Shown in pieces: positions 1 through 5,617 of a DNA stretch of 5,617 bases. The stretch is from an uncultured bacterium (GTDB lineage: Bacteria > Pseudomonadota > Gammaproteobacteria > Burkholderiales > Burkholderiaceae_D): assembly GCA_903872555.1 (NCBI GenBank), contig CAIQLE010000138.1, positions 1-5,617 on the forward strand, written 5' to 3'. Each line of letters starts with the position of its first letter. Positions within the stretch are counted from its first letter, which is position 1. The position numbers and the translations under genes were made by a program. The notes under the pieces were generated by a model. The model did not search any database. It was not told the DNA's origin and saw nothing but the letters and a program-made list of their open reading frames with translations.

Positions 1-1416
1 ATGGCTTTTGAAGCGATGAACAATGCCGGTGTCTATGACGACATCAAGATGCTGGTGGTACTCAACGATAACGACATGTCGATCTCGCCACCCGTGGGTG
101 CGCTGAATCGTTATCTGGCGCGTCTGATGTCGGGCAAATTTTATGCGGCCGCAAAAAATGTCGGCAAGTCTGTGCTGCCGCCCGGCATGCTGGAATTTGC
201 CAAGCGTTTTGAAGAGCATGCCAAGGGCATGCTGGTGCCAGCCACCATGTTCGAAGAATTTGGCCTGAATTACATAGGCCCGATCGACGGCCATGATCTG
301 GAATCACTGATACCGACGCTGCAAAATCTGAAGCATCTGAAAGGCCCGCAATTTCTGCACGTGGTGACCAAAAAAGGTCAGGGCTACAAACTGGCTGAAG
401 CCGATCCCGTGCTGTATCACGGCCCCGGTAAATTCAATCCCGCAGTAGGCATCAAGCCCGCAGGCGCACCCGGCAAACTGACTTACACCCAGGTCTTCGG
501 TGACTGGCTGTCGGATATGGCGGCGAAAGATGAGAAGCTGATCGGCATCACGCCCGCGATGCGTGAAGGCTCGGGCATGGTGAAATTCGAGCAGCAATTT
601 CCTGAGCGTTACTTCGATGTCGGCATCGCGGAACAACATGCGGTGACCTTCGCCGCAGGTCTGGCCTGTGAGGGCCTGAAACCGGTGGTGGCGATCTATT
701 CCACCTTCTTGCAGCGTGCTTATGATCAGCTGATCCATGACGTCGCCCTGCAAAATCTGGATGTCACGTTTGCGCTGGATCGTGCCGGTCTGGTCGGTGC
801 CGATGGCGCTACGCATGCAGGCAATTACGATATCGCTTTCCTGCGCTGCATACCGAATATGGTGGTGATGACACCGAGCGATGAAAATGAATGCCGCAAG
901 ATGCTGACCACCGCCTATGAATATCCCGGCCCTGCGTCTGTGCGCTATCCGCGTGGTGCAGGTACAGGCGCCAGCGTAGAAGCAGTACTCACTCCGATTG
1001 CGATGGGCAAGGGTCTGGTGCGCAGACAAGGCAAGCAGGTTGCGATACTCGCTTTTGGCAGCATGCTTGCACCTGCACTGAAGGCCGCAGAAGCCCTGAA
1101 TGCGACTGTCGCCGATATGCGCTTTGTAAAACCACTTGATGCAGAACTGGTCGCACAACTGGCGGCCAGCCATGAGCTGCTGGTGACCATAGAAGAAGCC
1201 TGTGTGATGGGTGGCGCAGGATCAGCCGTGGCAGAAGCGCTGGCCGCAGCCGGCACCGTCAAGCCCTTGCTGCAACTGGGGCTGCCGGATAAATTTATTG
1301 ATCACGGCGATGCCCAGCAATTGCTGGCGCAGTGCGGCCTTGATGCGGAAGGCATTGCAACATCAATACGTCAGCGTTTGGTGAAGCAAGAGCCGCGTCT
1401 GGTTGTGAACAGTTGA
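1..1416 (+). CDS. dxs: 1-deoxy-D-xylulose-5-phosphate synthase, 5'-truncated by window edge
   Basis: This cytoplasmic, thiamine-diphosphate-dependent enzyme condenses pyruvate with glyceraldehyde 3-phosphate to DXP, the first step of the MEP isoprenoid pathway; DXP also feeds thiamine and pyridoxal synthesis. The visible 471 residues match the E. coli enzyme (about 620 aa) from about its residue 159, so roughly 158 residues, including the GDG of the cofactor motif, lie left of the window. The first ATG is therefore internal, not the start. Visible motifs, counted from base 1: the second half of the TPP/Mg motif (LNDN, 21-24), [16 protein letters not shown] (84-99), the catalytic Glu of AEQHAVTF (E211), [13 protein letters not shown] (260-272) with substrate-binding Arg/Asp/His, and RYPRG (315-319). 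The pyrimidine-binding domain is about 160-320 and the transketolase C-terminal domain about 330-460. No lesions are seen. The stop TGA is at 1414-1416. It converges on the adenosyltransferase gene. Identification is very secure. Confidence 0.97.
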   Translation: MAFEAMNNAGVYDDIKMLVVLNDNDMSISPPVGALNRYLARLMSGKFYAAAKNVGKSVLPPGMLEFAKRFEEHAKGMLVPATMFEEFGLNYIGPIDGHDLESLIPTLQNLKHLKGPQFLHVVTKKGQGYKLAEADPVLYHGPGKFNPAVGIKPAGAPGKLTYTQVFGDWLSDMAAKDEKLIGITPAMREGSGMVKFEQQFPERYFDVGIAEQHAVTFAAGLACEGLKPVVAIYSTFLQRAYDQLIHDVALQNLDVTFALDRAGLVGADGATHAGNYDIAFLRCIPNMVVMTPSDENECRKMLTTAYEYPGPASVRYPRGAGTGASVEAVLTPIAMGKGLVRRQGKQVAILAFGSMLAPALKAAEALNATVADMRFVKPLDAELVAQLAASHELLVTIEEACVMGGAGSAVAEALAAAGTVKPLLQLGLPDKFIDHGDAQQLLAQCGLDAEGIATSIRQRLVKQEPRLVVNS

Positions 1417-1449
1417 TTGAAGCGGCAGCCAAACTCATCAGCAGCTGAT

Positions 1450-2004
1450 TCATTCTGCTTTGCGTCCCTTTTCCCACATCACATCATTGCCGCCGGCATG
1501 ACGGTTGAGTATGCGCGCCAGAACGAACAGCAAGTCAGACAGACGGTTCACATACTGACGCAGGCGTGAATGCAATTTATCCAGCTTACCGAGTGCGACG
1601 ATGCTGCGCTCGGCGCGCCGGCAGACCGTGCGGCAGATGTGCGACTGAGCAGCAGCTCGCGAGCCGCCTGGCAAAATAAAATCTTTCAGCGGGGGCAGGG
1701 TGGCATTGTATTTGGCCAGTAGCGCGTCAAGCTGTTCAACCTGCGCATCCGTGATCATGACAAAGCCCGGGATACACAACTCTCCGCCCAGATCGAACAA
1801 GTCGTGCTGAATGGTGATCAGCTCTTCGCGCAAGTCTGCAGGAAGTTCATCGCAGAGCAAGAGGCCGATGTGAGAATTGAGTTCATCCACATCACCCATG
1901 GCCTGCACCCGCAGAGCGTCCTTGTCGATACGGCTGCCATCGCCCAGGCCGGTAGTGCCATCATCACCGGTGCGGGTCGCAATTTTAGAAAGTCGGTTGC
2001 CCAT
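1450..2004 (-). CDS. pduO: ATP:cob(I)alamin adenosyltransferase, PduO type
   Basis: The product transfers the 5'-deoxyadenosyl group of ATP to cob(I)alamin or cob(I)yrinic acid diamide, giving the coenzyme form of B12; family members are cytoplasmic trimers. The 184-aa length is typical of single-domain PduO/MMAB proteins. Signature motifs are the N-terminal ATP-binding loop TRTGDDGTTGLGDG (10-23), DELN (40-43), the helix LPGGSRAAAQSHICRTVCRR (111-130) followed by AER, with the conserved paired arginines, and YVNRLSDLLFVLAR (151-164). The ATG at 2002-2004 is the only reasonable start: an in-frame TGA lies three codons upstream and any later Met would remove the ATP loop. No good Shine-Dalgarno is visible. 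Many pipelines label this family cob(I)yrinic acid a,c-diamide adenosyltransferase (cobO), although the CobO/BtuR fold is unrelated. It is transcribed away from the FAD oxidase and no other B12 gene is in the window. The family is certain; the symbol is a convention. Confidence 0.95.
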   Translation of the reverse strand: MGNRLSKIATRTGDDGTTGLGDGSRIDKDALRVQAMGDVDELNSHIGLLLCDELPADLREELITIQHDLFDLGGELCIPGFVMITDAQVEQLDALLAKYNATLPPLKDFILPGGSRAAAQSHICRTVCRRAERSIVALGKLDKLHSRLRQYVNRLSDLLFVLARILNRHAGGNDVMWEKGRKAE

Positions 2005-2111
2005 AATGTGTCAGTAAAAAGCTGGTAGGGGCGAGAATACGGGAAAATCCCATCGCCTGCTTGAATGGCAGTGACGCTGCTCAGTGACGAGCCTGTGCAG
2101 ACGCCGGAGGG

Positions 2112-2117
2112 TACAAT
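2112..2117 (+). promoter_or_regulatory. candidate -10 element (TACAAT) for the FAD oxidase gene
   Basis: TACAAT differs from the sigma-70 consensus TATAAT at one base and sits 22 bp before the proposed ATG at 2140. A transcript starting about 7 bp downstream would carry a short leader with the GGAGA ribosome site and would exclude the upstream in-frame ATG at 2065. The missing -35 match keeps this tentative. Confidence 0.4.
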
Positions 2118-2128
2118 ATTGCACTTGC

Positions 2129-2133
2129 GGAGA
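2129..2133 (+). promoter_or_regulatory. ribosome binding site GGAGA deciding the FAD oxidase start
   Basis: GGAGA lies six bases before the ATG at 2140. The longer in-frame ATG at 2065 has no comparable site, and the 25 extra residues it would add do not resemble the family N-terminus. Confidence 0.7.
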
Positions 2134-2139
2134 AACTGT

Positions 2140-3549
2140 ATGAATCATCCTCACCCACTTCAATCCCTGAAACGCCCTTTGACCGAGGCATTGCTGCTCG
2201 GTTTGCAGGGTATTTTTGGTGCACGACTGTCAACCAGTCAGGCCATGCGTGAACATCATGGCAAGGATGAATCATCGTATGACCCCATGCTGCCGGATGC
2301 GGTGGTCTTCGCCCACAGCAGTGAAGAAGTGGCGGCCGCTGTCGCCTTGTGTAATGAGCATGCCTTTCCCGTCATCGCTTACGGCACGGGCACCTCGCTT
2401 GAAGGCCATATTCTGGCTTTGCAGGGCGGCCTGTCGATCGATCTGTCGCAGATGAATCAGGTCGTGGCCATCAATCCCGAAGACCTGACCGTGACGGTGC
2501 AGCCGGGCGTCACCCGCAAACAGCTGAATGTAGAGATCAAAGACACCGGTCTGTTTTTCCCTATCGATCCCGGTGCCGATGCTTCTATAGGCGGTATGAC
2601 CGCGACCCGTGCCTCGGGCACGAATGCTGTGCGTTACGGCACCATGCGCGAGAACGTGCTGGCGCTGACGGTCGTAACCGCTGCCGGAAAAATCATCAAG
2701 ACCGGTACACGTGCAAAAAAATCTTCTGCCGGCTATGACCTGACGCGCCTGTTTGTAGGTAGCGAGGGTACGCTGGGCATCATCACTGAAATCACGCTGA
2801 AAATTTATCCTCAGCCGGAAGCGGTGTCGGCGGCGATCTGTTCTTTCACTGACATTGCCAGCGCAGTCAACACCGTCATACAGACCATACAGATGGGCGT
2901 GCCGGTAGCGCGGGTAGAGTTTCTGGATGAGAGCAGTGTCAGAGCCATCAACCAGCATGACAAACTCAGCCTGCCTGAAAAGCCTCTGCTGATGTTTGAG
3001 TTCCATGGCAGTGAGCACGGTGTGAAAGAGCAGGCAGAAGTCGTGCAGCATATTGCTGCCGAGTTTGGTGCTATCGGTTTTGAGTGGGCCACGCGTCCCG
3101 AAGACCGCTCCCGTCTGTGGCAGGCAAGGCACAATGCCTACTTTGCGCTGCTGCAGCTGCGTCCCGGTTGCCGCGCCATTTCAACCGATTGCTGCGTGCC
3201 TATTTCACGTCTGGCGGATTGCCTGCTGGAGACCAAGGCTGATTGCGAGCGTGAACATATTATTCACGGCATCATTGGCCATGTCGGCGATGGTAATTTC
3301 CATGTGCAGATGCTGGTGGATACGAATGATGCTGCCGATGTGGCGCGAGCCGAAGGCGTGAATGCACGCATGGTCGCGCGTGCTATCGCCATGAACGGCA
3401 CCTGTACCGGTGAACATGGTGTCGGTCTGCATAAGATGGATTTTCTGGTGGATGAGCATGGTGAAGCTGCGATTGATGTGATGCGCTCCATCAAACATGC
3501 CATGGACCCGAATAATATTCTGAACCCGGGCAAGATCATCCGCTGGTGA
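2140..3549 (+). CDS. FAD-linked D-2-hydroxyacid dehydrogenase (D-lactate dehydrogenase (cytochrome)/GlcD family)
   Basis: This flavoprotein is predicted to oxidise a D-2-hydroxy acid (D-lactate, glycolate or a relative) to the 2-keto acid and pass electrons to cytochrome or quinone. With the ATG at 2140 it has 469 aa, normal for the family; the frame stays open to an ATG at 2065, but that start lacks a ribosome site. Motifs from residue 1: the FAD pyrophosphate-binding loop IAYGTGTSLEGH (79-90), PIDPGADASIGG (141-152), ATRASGTNAVRYGTMREN (155-172) and GSEGTLGIITE (207-217), together the PCMH-type FAD domain. The C-terminal FAD-oxidase domain has the metal/substrate motif HVGDGNFH (381-388), TGEHGVG (423-429) and the ending MDPNNILNPGKI (455-466). 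There is no signal peptide or membrane segment, so it is probably cytoplasmic or peripheral. A LysR gene follows after 25 bp, probably in the same transcript. The substrate cannot be settled from sequence; no glcE or glcF partner follows, which favours a stand-alone DLD-like enzyme. Confidence 0.92.
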   Translation: MNHPHPLQSLKRPLTEALLLGLQGIFGARLSTSQAMREHHGKDESSYDPMLPDAVVFAHSSEEVAAAVALCNEHAFPVIAYGTGTSLEGHILALQGGLSIDLSQMNQVVAINPEDLTVTVQPGVTRKQLNVEIKDTGLFFPIDPGADASIGGMTATRASGTNAVRYGTMRENVLALTVVTAAGKIIKTGTRAKKSSAGYDLTRLFVGSEGTLGIITEITLKIYPQPEAVSAAICSFTDIASAVNTVIQTIQMGVPVARVEFLDESSVRAINQHDKLSLPEKPLLMFEFHGSEHGVKEQAEVVQHIAAEFGAIGFEWATRPEDRSRLWQARHNAYFALLQLRPGCRAISTDCCVPISRLADCLLETKADCEREHIIHGIIGHVGDGNFHVQMLVDTNDAADVARAEGVNARMVARAIAMNGTCTGEHGVGLHKMDFLVDEHGEAAIDVMRSIKHAMDPNNILNPGKIIRW

Positions 3550-3574
3550 TGATGCTCTACTGATTAAGGTTGTC

Positions 3575-4462
3575 ATGGCAACACGCATTCCACCGGTCCA
3601 CGCACTGTCTGCTTTTGAAGCAGCTGCAAGACACGGTTCATTTGCACTGGCTGCAGAAGAGCTGTGCATCACCCCTTCGGCCTTGTCACATCGCATACGC
3701 TTGCTGGAAGAATTTGTAGGCGAGCGTCTGTTTGTGCGTGATGGCCGCAATGTCGGCCTGTCTGAATTTGGTCGCCGTTATCTGGATGTAGTGCGCCAGG
3801 CTTTGCGCACACTGACGGACTTTCCTATGCCGCGCCGCGCCGCCTCAGTGCAGCCGCGCGTGAAGATCACCGTGCCGCCGACCTTTGCGCGTTACATGCT
3901 GGTGCCGCAGCTGGCCTCATTCACGCAGCAGCATCCTGAAATCGCCATAGAAATTTATCTGTCCGTACCACTCTATGATCTGTCGCTGGCAGAGAGTGAT
4001 GTGGAAGTGCGCTTCGGCCCCGGAAAATATCCGAATCTGCAATGCGACAAGTTGTTCTCCGAGCCTACATTTGTCGTGGCCAGCCCGGCCTATCTGGAAC
4101 AGGTCGGCGATATACGCGTGCCCGCCGATCTGCAAAAAGCCACACTCATACGTTCAGCACTGGAACCCTGGCAGCCCTGGCTGGAAGCCGCAGGATTAGA
4201 CTGGCCTGAGCCTGCAACGGGCGTCAGAGTGGATGATCTAGGTCTCTTGCTGGAAATGGTCAAGCACGGACATGGCGTAGGCCTGACTCGCGAGCATTTT
4301 GCGCGCGATATGATTGCTGCCGGCGAAATCGTGCGCTTATTTGAATTGCAGATGAGCACACCACCCCATGCTTATTATGTGGTGTATGAAAAACCAGTCG
4401 CAGAGCGACCTGAAGTGCTGAGTTTCCTGCAGTGGATGCAGGCAACTTTCAGGAATTTTTAA
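3575..4462 (+). CDS. LysR-family transcriptional regulator, GcvA-like
   Basis: A 295-aa DNA-binding regulator of standard LysR length. The N-terminal winged helix-turn-helix covers about residues 6-64: a GcvA-type PPVHALSAFEAAARHGSFA opening (6-24), then AAEELCITPSALSHRIRLLE (26-45) as the helix-turn-helix and GERLFVRDGRNVGLSEFG (49-66) as the wing. A linker helix follows to about residue 85, and a periplasmic-binding-protein-like effector domain runs from about 93 to 293, with DVEVRFGPG (142-150) and GHGVGLTREH (232-241) in positions typical of the GcvA subgroup. The ATG is preceded by TAAGG (3565-3569) with a five-base gap. It starts 25 bp after the FAD dehydrogenase stop with no visible promoter or terminator between, so co-transcription is likely. 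LysR genes more often diverge from their targets, so control of the dehydrogenase is inference. The effector is unknown; similarity to GcvA concerns subgroup, not glycine sensing. Confidence 0.94.
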   Translation: MATRIPPVHALSAFEAAARHGSFALAAEELCITPSALSHRIRLLEEFVGERLFVRDGRNVGLSEFGRRYLDVVRQALRTLTDFPMPRRAASVQPRVKITVPPTFARYMLVPQLASFTQQHPEIAIEIYLSVPLYDLSLAESDVEVRFGPGKYPNLQCDKLFSEPTFVVASPAYLEQVGDIRVPADLQKATLIRSALEPWQPWLEAAGLDWPEPATGVRVDDLGLLLEMVKHGHGVGLTREHFARDMIAAGEIVRLFELQMSTPPHAYYVVYEKPVAERPEVLSFLQWMQATFRNF

Positions 4463-4504
4463 TCCGTTTTTTGTGACGCAAGATCCGCTGTCCATCCATC
4501 GAGC

Positions 4505-4534
4505 TTCAGATTTTTCATCTAAGACAAATCTGAA
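4505..4534. repeat. inverted repeat A, 9-bp perfect arms
   Basis: TTCAGATTT (4505-4513) is exactly complementary to AAATCTGAA (4526-4534), with a 12-base loop containing TTCATC. The stem is AT-rich and is followed by ATTTGATCTTTT. It might be a weak terminator for the LysR transcript, but it also overlaps repeat B by four bases. Confidence 0.65.
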
Positions 4535-4562
4535 ATTTGATCTTTTCATCGATTAAATTTCA
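4531..4562. repeat. inverted repeat B, 12-bp arms with one G-T pair
   Basis: TGAAATTTGATC (4531-4542) pairs with GATTAAATTTCA (4551-4562); as plus-strand RNA all 12 positions pair, one as a G-U wobble. The 8-base loop is TTTTCATC. It shares TGAA (4531-4534) with repeat A, so the two hairpins cannot both form fully on one molecule. Confidence 0.65.
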
Positions 4563-4567
4563 AAATC

Positions 4568-4592
4568 TCATTGCACGAGGCTTGTGCAATGA
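4568..4592. repeat. inverted repeat C, 9-bp perfect arms
   Basis: TCATTGCAC (4568-4576) and GTGCAATGA (4584-4592) are perfect complements around a 7-base spacer. No U-run follows on the plus strand; on the minus strand it is followed by GATTTTG. It could be an operator-like dyad or an RNA hairpin. Confidence 0.65.
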
Positions 4593-4627
4593 ACTTCATC
4601 TGATTCCCCTGTTACCTATCGCCGGTT

Positions 4628-4648
4628 TGTGCGCACATTCCGTGCGCA
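4628..4648. repeat. palindrome TGTGCGCACA plus second GTGCGCA half-site
   Basis: TGTGCGCACA (4628-4637) is a perfect 10-bp palindrome. GTGCGCA recurs at 4642-4648, 13 bp after its first copy (4629-4635), and TGCGCAC (4630-4636) can also pair with GTGCGCA (4642-4648) across five bases. It lies just upstream of the proposed ribosome site of the following gene and touches an alternative ATG at 4648, so it could be an operator or a translation-affecting hairpin. Confidence 0.6.
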
Positions 4649-4660
4649 TGACTTCAAGAC

Positions 4661-4666
4661 AGGGAG
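4661..4666 (+). promoter_or_regulatory. ribosome binding site AGGGAG for the repeat-protein gene
   Basis: AGGGAG lies eight bases before the ATG at 4675 and is the best Shine-Dalgarno match in the region. The in-frame ATG at 4648 has no such site, which is why 4675 is chosen. Confidence 0.7.
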
Positions 4667-4674
4667 CAATCAGT

Positions 4675-5617
4675 ATGAGACCCATCATTGCCGGTGTGCA
4701 GCAAACGCAGACGAATACGGATCCGGATCCGAGCGTTAACACTCAAATGCAGACACAAGAGCCGTTGCAGAAAACCATAGTGACTCAGGCTGTTCCGGTT
4801 CTCACTCAGCAGCAAATACCTGTGCATCCCGTTTCATCTTCTCAGGCGAATACTTCATCAGATGCTGAGACCTTATCCAGCAACTATCCCATGCTGAGTG
4901 CGGCCAGCAGCAGTGAATCATCTAAGCAAGCTCCATTATCCCGTGCTGAGCGCTTCGAAATGGCGCTGCTTAAATCAGACTTGCCTGAAATTGACGCACT
5001 GATCAGTGCAGGCCAGTCGGTGCTGCAACAGTCGGATAACTTGGGCATGAGTTTTCTAGAGTTGGCGTTTATCTTTGTGCGGGATACGACTACGCTCAGT
5101 CTTCTGCTTGAATCGGTGCCTACCGAAACAAGAAATGCAATGGCAGACAAGCTCTTTGTTGCCGTTCATTGTCAGGCCAATGCAGTGGCATTCGAATGCT
5201 TGCTTCACTTTCAGGTGCCGGTCAGTGAAGCGCATATAGACAAAATTCCTGACTACATCATTTTTTTGGCAGAAAAAAAAGACAGCGAGGCTATCCATAT
5301 ATTTCTGAGGCTATGGACCAGTCTGCGTCCTTATAAGTCGATCAGGCTGGATGCCGCTTTAACTATTGTTGCAAAAAACAGCGATGCCCTATCATTGCAG
5401 CTACTGATTACCCACATGAATTATCTCAATTCATCCGATTGTGCCAGGGCAGAAAAAACTCTGAGACTAGCGGTGGAATTTGAAAGTCTGCCTTGTGTAA
5501 AAATCATAATGGATTGGTTCCACTGCGGAGGTATTTTTGAAAGTGGCAGCCGCTTTCCTTTAGAGAGTGAATTGAATGTATTCACGGGTCAGCAGCTGAT
5601 ATTGCTGGCAAAAGCAG
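4675..5617 (+). CDS. hypothetical protein with disordered N-terminus and ankyrin-like helical repeats, 3'-truncated by window edge
   Basis: An open frame of 314 codons runs from the ATG at 4675 to the window edge without a stop, so the C-terminus is missing. I do not recognise the protein by name. Residues 1-88 are low-complexity: about half are Q, S, T or P, with no Cys, Trp or Phe and very few charged residues. From about residue 92 the sequence becomes helical with a repeated core [L/I/F]xxA...LL: LELA (128-131), FVAV (161-164), IFLA (196-199), TIVA (230-233) and LRLA (263-266). The alanines are spaced 32, 36, 34 and 33 residues apart, close to the ankyrin period of 33. ALLKSDLPEIDALISAGQSV (97-116) reads like an ankyrin second half. 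No signal peptide or membrane segment is seen. G+C is lower than in its neighbours (about 43% in four rows counted) and six of 11 Arg codons are AGA/AGG. An upstream in-frame ATG at 4648 would add nine residues. A host-interaction or secreted role is only a hypothesis. Confidence 0.8.
   Translation, partial: MRPIIAGVQQTQTNTDPDPSVNTQMQTQEPLQKTIVTQAVPVLTQQQIPVHPVSSSQANTSSDAETLSSNYPMLSAASSSESSKQAPLSRAERFEMALLKSDLPEIDALISAGQSVLQQSDNLGMSFLELAFIFVRDTTTLSLLLESVPTETRNAMADKLFVAVHCQANAVAFECLLHFQVPVSEAHIDKIPDYIIFLAEKKDSEAIHIFLRLWTSLRPYKSIRLDAALTIVAKNSDALSLQLLITHMNYLNSSDCARAEKTLRLAVEFESLPCVKIIMDWFHCGGIFESGSRFPLESELNVFTGQQLILLAKA

Larger units (their letters stand above)
2005..2139. promoter_or_regulatory. 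divergent intergenic region between adenosyltransferase and FAD oxidase genes
   Basis: These 135 bp separate two divergent genes and should hold both promoters. Rightward, TACAAT (2112-2117) is a plausible -10 box; no good -35 hexamer lies 16-18 bp upstream. Leftward, TATTCT (minus strand, 2034-2039) is a weak -10 candidate. A short interrupted palindrome GGGAAAATCCC (2041-2051) lies between them. No riboswitch-like structure, such as a cobalamin B12-box, was recognised upstream of the adenosyltransferase. Confidence 0.5.
4463..4674. other. AT-rich intergenic region with multiple inverted repeats
   Basis: These 212 bp separate the LysR gene from the next reading frame. The row 4501-4560 is only about 27% G+C by hand count. 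It contains four inverted repeats (4505-4534, 4531-4562, 4568-4592, 4630-4648) and three copies of TTCATC (4514, 4545, 4595). No clear sigma-70 promoter, sigma-54 site, TTCG-N16-TTCG (hrpII/PIP-like) box, tRNA or small ORF was recognised. A T-run at 4467-4472 is not preceded by a GC-rich stem, so no confident LysR terminator can be called. Confidence 0.7.

Noticed and set aside
304..1173. 289-codon open frame on the minus strand inside dxs
   Set aside because: It lies wholly antisense to an intact dxs, its translation is rich in Cys/His/Arg with no recognisable domain, and it reflects codon bias of the real gene.
1437..1449. ATCAGC-A-GCTGAT inverted repeat between dxs and the adenosyltransferase as a bidirectional terminator
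   Set aside because: The arms are six bases around a single central base, leaving at most a four-pair stem with a workable loop, and no T-run follows on either strand.
2041..2051. GGGAAAATCCC palindrome as an operator
   Set aside because: Four-base arms are common by chance and no second copy was seen nearby.
2272..3132. 286-codon open frame on the minus strand inside the FAD oxidase gene
   Set aside because: It is antisense to a well-supported gene, with no domain signature and no ribosome site evident; treated as a shadow frame.
4463..4674. hrp/PIP-type regulatory box upstream of the possible effector gene
   Set aside because: No TTCG pair at the required spacing was found on the plus strand, so there is no sequence support for type III regulon membership.
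4719..4730. Tandem GGATCCGGATCC, which could suggest a cloning junction
   Set aside because: It is in frame, encodes DPDP within a continuous low-complexity region, and no vector-like sequence or composition break occurs at that point.
4884..5298. Two short minus-strand frames (4884-5150 and 5056-5298) opposite the repeat-protein gene
   Set aside because: The plus-strand frame is open for over 940 bases, has a good ribosome site and shows periodic protein structure; the minus frames show none of these.
1..5617. CRISPR array, tRNA, rRNA or insertion sequence
   Set aside because: No regularly spaced repeats, cloverleaf-like segment, transposase or terminal inverted repeats with target duplications were recognised.

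Overview
The window looks like a chromosomal segment of a betaproteobacterium, most likely Burkholderiales (Oxalobacteraceae-like). That placement rests on the style of the Dxs and adenosyltransferase proteins, the moderately GC-rich codon use and the gene types; it is inference, not a database match.

Layout: (1) 1-1416, plus strand, the C-terminal three quarters of dxs (1-deoxy-D-xylulose-5-phosphate synthase); the gene begins before the window and the ATG at base 1 is an internal Met codon. (2) 1450-2004, minus strand, a complete PduO-type ATP:cob(I)alamin adenosyltransferase, convergent with dxs across 33 bp. (3) 2005-2139, a divergent intergenic region with a candidate -10 box. (4) 2140-3549, plus strand, a complete FAD-linked D-lactate/glycolate-type dehydrogenase (GlcD/DLD family). 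(5) 3575-4462, plus strand, a complete LysR-family regulator of GcvA type, 25 bp downstream and probably co-transcribed. (6) 4463-4674, an AT-rich intergenic region packed with inverted repeats. (7) 4675 to the right edge, plus strand, a long open frame with no stop inside the window: a low-complexity Q/S/T/P-rich N-terminus followed by helical repeats with an ankyrin-like 32-36 residue period.

The first 4.4 kb is ordinary core metabolism: isoprenoid precursor synthesis, B12 cofactor activation, oxidation of a 2-hydroxy acid into the respiratory chain, and a regulator that may control that oxidase. The part that merits attention is the right end. Base composition and arginine codon use change there, the intergenic DNA can form mutually exclusive hairpins with the same hexamer in both loops, and the gene has the architecture of repeat-containing accessory or secreted proteins. 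Its function cannot be named from this sequence.
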